Source: Enterobacter asburiae | GTDB taxonomy: Bacteria; Pseudomonadota; Gammaproteobacteria; Enterobacterales; Enterobacteriaceae | Direction of reading: 5' to 3' | Assembly: GCF_008080435.1 (NCBI RefSeq) | Contig: NZ_VRKN01000012.1 | Location: 35,853-99,852 of the forward strand | DNA: 64,000 nt | The notes under the pieces: model-generated | Told to the model about the DNA's origin: nothing | Database searches by the model: none | The model's input: only the letters and a program-made list of their open reading frames with translations | Shown: piece by piece, positions 62,391-64,000 of the stretch | Numbering within the stretch: the stretch's first letter is position 1 | How the letters are laid out: each line of letters starts with the position of its first letter | Program-made: the position numbers and the translations under genes

Positions 62391-63278
62391 ATGAAAAATC
62401 CTTCAGGATATACTCTGATCCGTCGCCATCTGAGGCGCTATCCCCGCACCTTGCGTCAGTCTTTAATTCATGAGCTTAGCCGGCTTGTGACCTATGAACC
62501 GGTGATTGGCATCATGGGGAAAACCGGCGTCGGGAAGAGCAGTTTGTGCAATGCGTTATTCCGCAGTGAGGTCTGTGCAGTTAATGCGGTAGAAGCCTGC
62601 ACCCGTCAGCCACAACGTGTCCGTTTACACTTCGGGAAGCATTATCTGACTTTAGTGGATTTACCCGGTGTGGGTGAGAGTGTCTCCCGCGATGATGAAT
62701 ATCGTGAACTGTACCGGAATCTCATGCCACAGCTTGATATGGTGCTGTGGGTGCTAAAAGCAGATGACCGTGCCTTCTCGGTGGAAGAGCAGTTTTATCA
62801 GGCAGTATTTGCGCAGTATGACGGACCGTTGCCGCCGTTGCTATGGGTTCTCAATCAGGTGGATAAAACCGAACCGGCCGAGCAGTGGAACCGGGCATCC
62901 GCACAGCCTTCTGCGTTACAAACGCAGCATATTGTACTGAAACGCCAAACCGTAGCCCGTCAACTTCCTGTGGCTGCTGATGACATTCTGCCGGTATCAG
63001 TCAAGGGGCGTTACCAGTTGGCTAAAGTCGTGGAGGCCATGATCACCCAGCTCCCAAAGCAGGCCCGCAGCCCACTAGTACCTCACCTTCACAGTGCTTA
63101 CCGCACGGCTTATACCACCAGCACCGCCCGCGACAGCTTCGCAGAGCTCGTGGCAGACACCGTTGATCACGTCATTAACCTGATACCTATGCCTCAGGTA
63201 GCCCGCAATGCTCTTCACGCCGTAACTCATACCGTGGCTCGTGCTGCGCGTAGCATCTGGTCGTTCTTTTTCGGTTAA
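62391..63278 (+). CDS. YfjP/YeeP family GTPase
   Basis: 295 residues. G1 GKTGVGKS (43-50), G3 DLPGVGES (90-97) and G4 NQVD (155-158) give a complete TRAFAC-class GTPase. The C-terminal part (about 220-295) has hydrophobic and amphipathic segments that may bind membranes. CP4-57 and CP4-44 carry relatives (YfjP, YeeP) at the start of a conserved island module. Cellular role not established. Confidence 0.9.
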   Translation: MKNPSGYTLIRRHLRRYPRTLRQSLIHELSRLVTYEPVIGIMGKTGVGKSSLCNALFRSEVCAVNAVEACTRQPQRVRLHFGKHYLTLVDLPGVGESVSRDDEYRELYRNLMPQLDMVLWVLKADDRAFSVEEQFYQAVFAQYDGPLPPLLWVLNQVDKTEPAEQWNRASAQPSALQTQHIVLKRQTVARQLPVAADDILPVSVKGRYQLAKVVEAMITQLPKQARSPLVPHLHSAYRTAYTTSTARDSFAELVADTVDHVINLIPMPQVARNALHAVTHTVARAARSIWSFFFG

Positions 63279-63307
63279 TACCATCCACAAGCAATTTTGC
63301 TGAATCA

Positions 63308-63326
63308 CGATCGATTTTGTCGATCG
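63308..63326. repeat. CGATCG inverted repeat
   Basis: CGATCGA-TTTTG-TCGATCG just after the GTPase, with another CGATCGGG following. A similar CGATCG cluster lies at 57030-57045. Could be a terminator-like hairpin or a protein site. Confidence 0.4.
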
Positions 63327-63460
63327 AACCGATCGGGTTTATTCATTATCCACTATCAAAATTGGGTTATAGAATCCCTCAGGGATTGCTTTGATTAGAA
63401 TTTTATTTATTAAAAATCAATGTGATGAATCGCATGATTGATCACGTCTTAAGGACTCAG

Positions 63461-63859
63461 ATGAAAACTCTTTATCCCGTCACCGCTGCCATCTCACTAC
63501 TTGTAACTCTGTCTGCGCCCTCCGGAGCGGCTGAAAATGATGTTATTAAACTCGATGTTCAGAAAAGTGGTTTTGAGCTGCTTGTCACTGTTGTCGCCAG
63601 GACTGACAGCATCCAGATCAAGAATATTGATGTAAACCGGGGTAGATGCCTACTGCTGGCAAAGGGCACCGTCACCTATCAGGGCATCACGGTTGAAGGC
63701 TGGGTGCCCAAAAAGGGGGAATTCACCCCCACCACCATGCAGTTTGCTGATGGCCTGACCTGGCATTTCGGCAACCCACTCCAGCAGAAGGGTATTAATT
63801 GTAGTTTCGTTGAAGCCAGGGTGTTTACCAACAAGGGAACTTTCACCATCAGCGAATGA
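63461..63859 (+). CDS. Small exported protein of unknown function
   Basis: 132 residues from the ATG at 63461 behind AAGGA. The N-terminus (MKTLYPVTAAISLLVTLSAPSGA) is a clear signal peptide. The mature ~108 residues look beta-rich, with two cysteines (RGRCLLL and GINCSF) that may form a disulphide. CP4-57-type islands carry small secreted proteins downstream of the YfjP module. I cannot name the family. Confidence 0.65.
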   Translation: MKTLYPVTAAISLLVTLSAPSGAAENDVIKLDVQKSGFELLVTVVARTDSIQIKNIDVNRGRCLLLAKGTVTYQGITVEGWVPKKGEFTPTTMQFADGLTWHFGNPLQQKGINCSFVEARVFTNKGTFTISE

Positions 63860-63930
63860 AATAAACGGCATATCAGCAATATCTCCCTTCACTTTCCAAA
63901 GGAATAAAACTATGACGCTAAACTATTAGA

Positions 63931-63971
63931 CGTCAACTACCTTGGCCGATACGCGTCAACTACTCTGGCCG
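63931..63971. repeat. Two 18-bp direct repeats near the window end
   Basis: CGTCAACTACCTTGGCCG (63931-63948) and CGTCAACTACTCTGGCCG (63954-63971) agree at 16 of 18 bases. Repeated subterminal motifs of this kind occur at ends of IS21-like elements, so an element may begin here and continue outside the window. Confidence 0.45.
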
Positions 63972-64000
63972 CCTTTGAGTTATTTCTTAGCTGACTGCTG

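Overview
The window is chromosomal DNA from a member of the Enterobacteriaceae, most like Enterobacter or a close relative. The backbone gene order (nrdG-nrdD, treC-treB-treR, mgtL-mgtA, ridA-pyrI-pyrB-pyrL, an arginine deiminase cluster, tabA, argI-rraB-miaE, leuX) is the enteric one, and the proteins are close to E. coli and Salmonella proteins. The genus is inferred from gene content and synteny only.

Positions 1-7355 hold the distal end of a catabolic operon: two DUF4311/DUF4310-type membrane proteins, a metallohydrolase, a DgaE-like PLP ammonia-lyase and a DgaF-like KDGP aldolase. A periplasmic beta-propeller gene and a PTS-sensing BglG/MtlR-type regulator follow. A RelBE module separates this from nrdDG, which has NrdR, FNR and possible DnaA sites upstream. 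Positions 11000-17200 hold a split fructose-type PTS with a GH38 alpha-mannosidase, an RpiR regulator and a KdgM-like porin. Next come trehalose uptake and hydrolysis with its repressor, the PhoP-type mgtA promoter with leader peptide, a secreted GH20 hexosaminidase, ridA and attenuated pyrBI.

Positions 29400-34600 are an arginine deiminase operon (arcA-arcC-arcB-antiporter-ArgR-like). Its carbamoyl-phosphate enzymes lie beside pyrB and argI, which use the same metabolite. After tabA comes yagEFGH plus xynR (xylonate/xyloside use), which E. coli K-12 carries in prophage CP4-6 next to argF. Here it sits directly beside chromosomal argI, separated by a 104-bp tandem repeat.

From leuX (46549) to the window end is an integrative island of the CP4-57/P4 type. 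It holds a tyrosine integrase, a HEPN/zinc-ribbon protein, and a four-gene operon hsdM-hsdS-AAA ATPase-HNH nuclease with no hsdR. Behind these are an IS3 remnant, a glycosyltransferase, zinc-ribbon proteins, AlpA, two Gp2-like proteins (one broken), an unknown protein behind a Fur-like palindrome, and a YfjP-type GTPase. The second attachment site is not in the window. The hsdMS-ATPase-HNH operon is the strongest candidate for an undescribed system.
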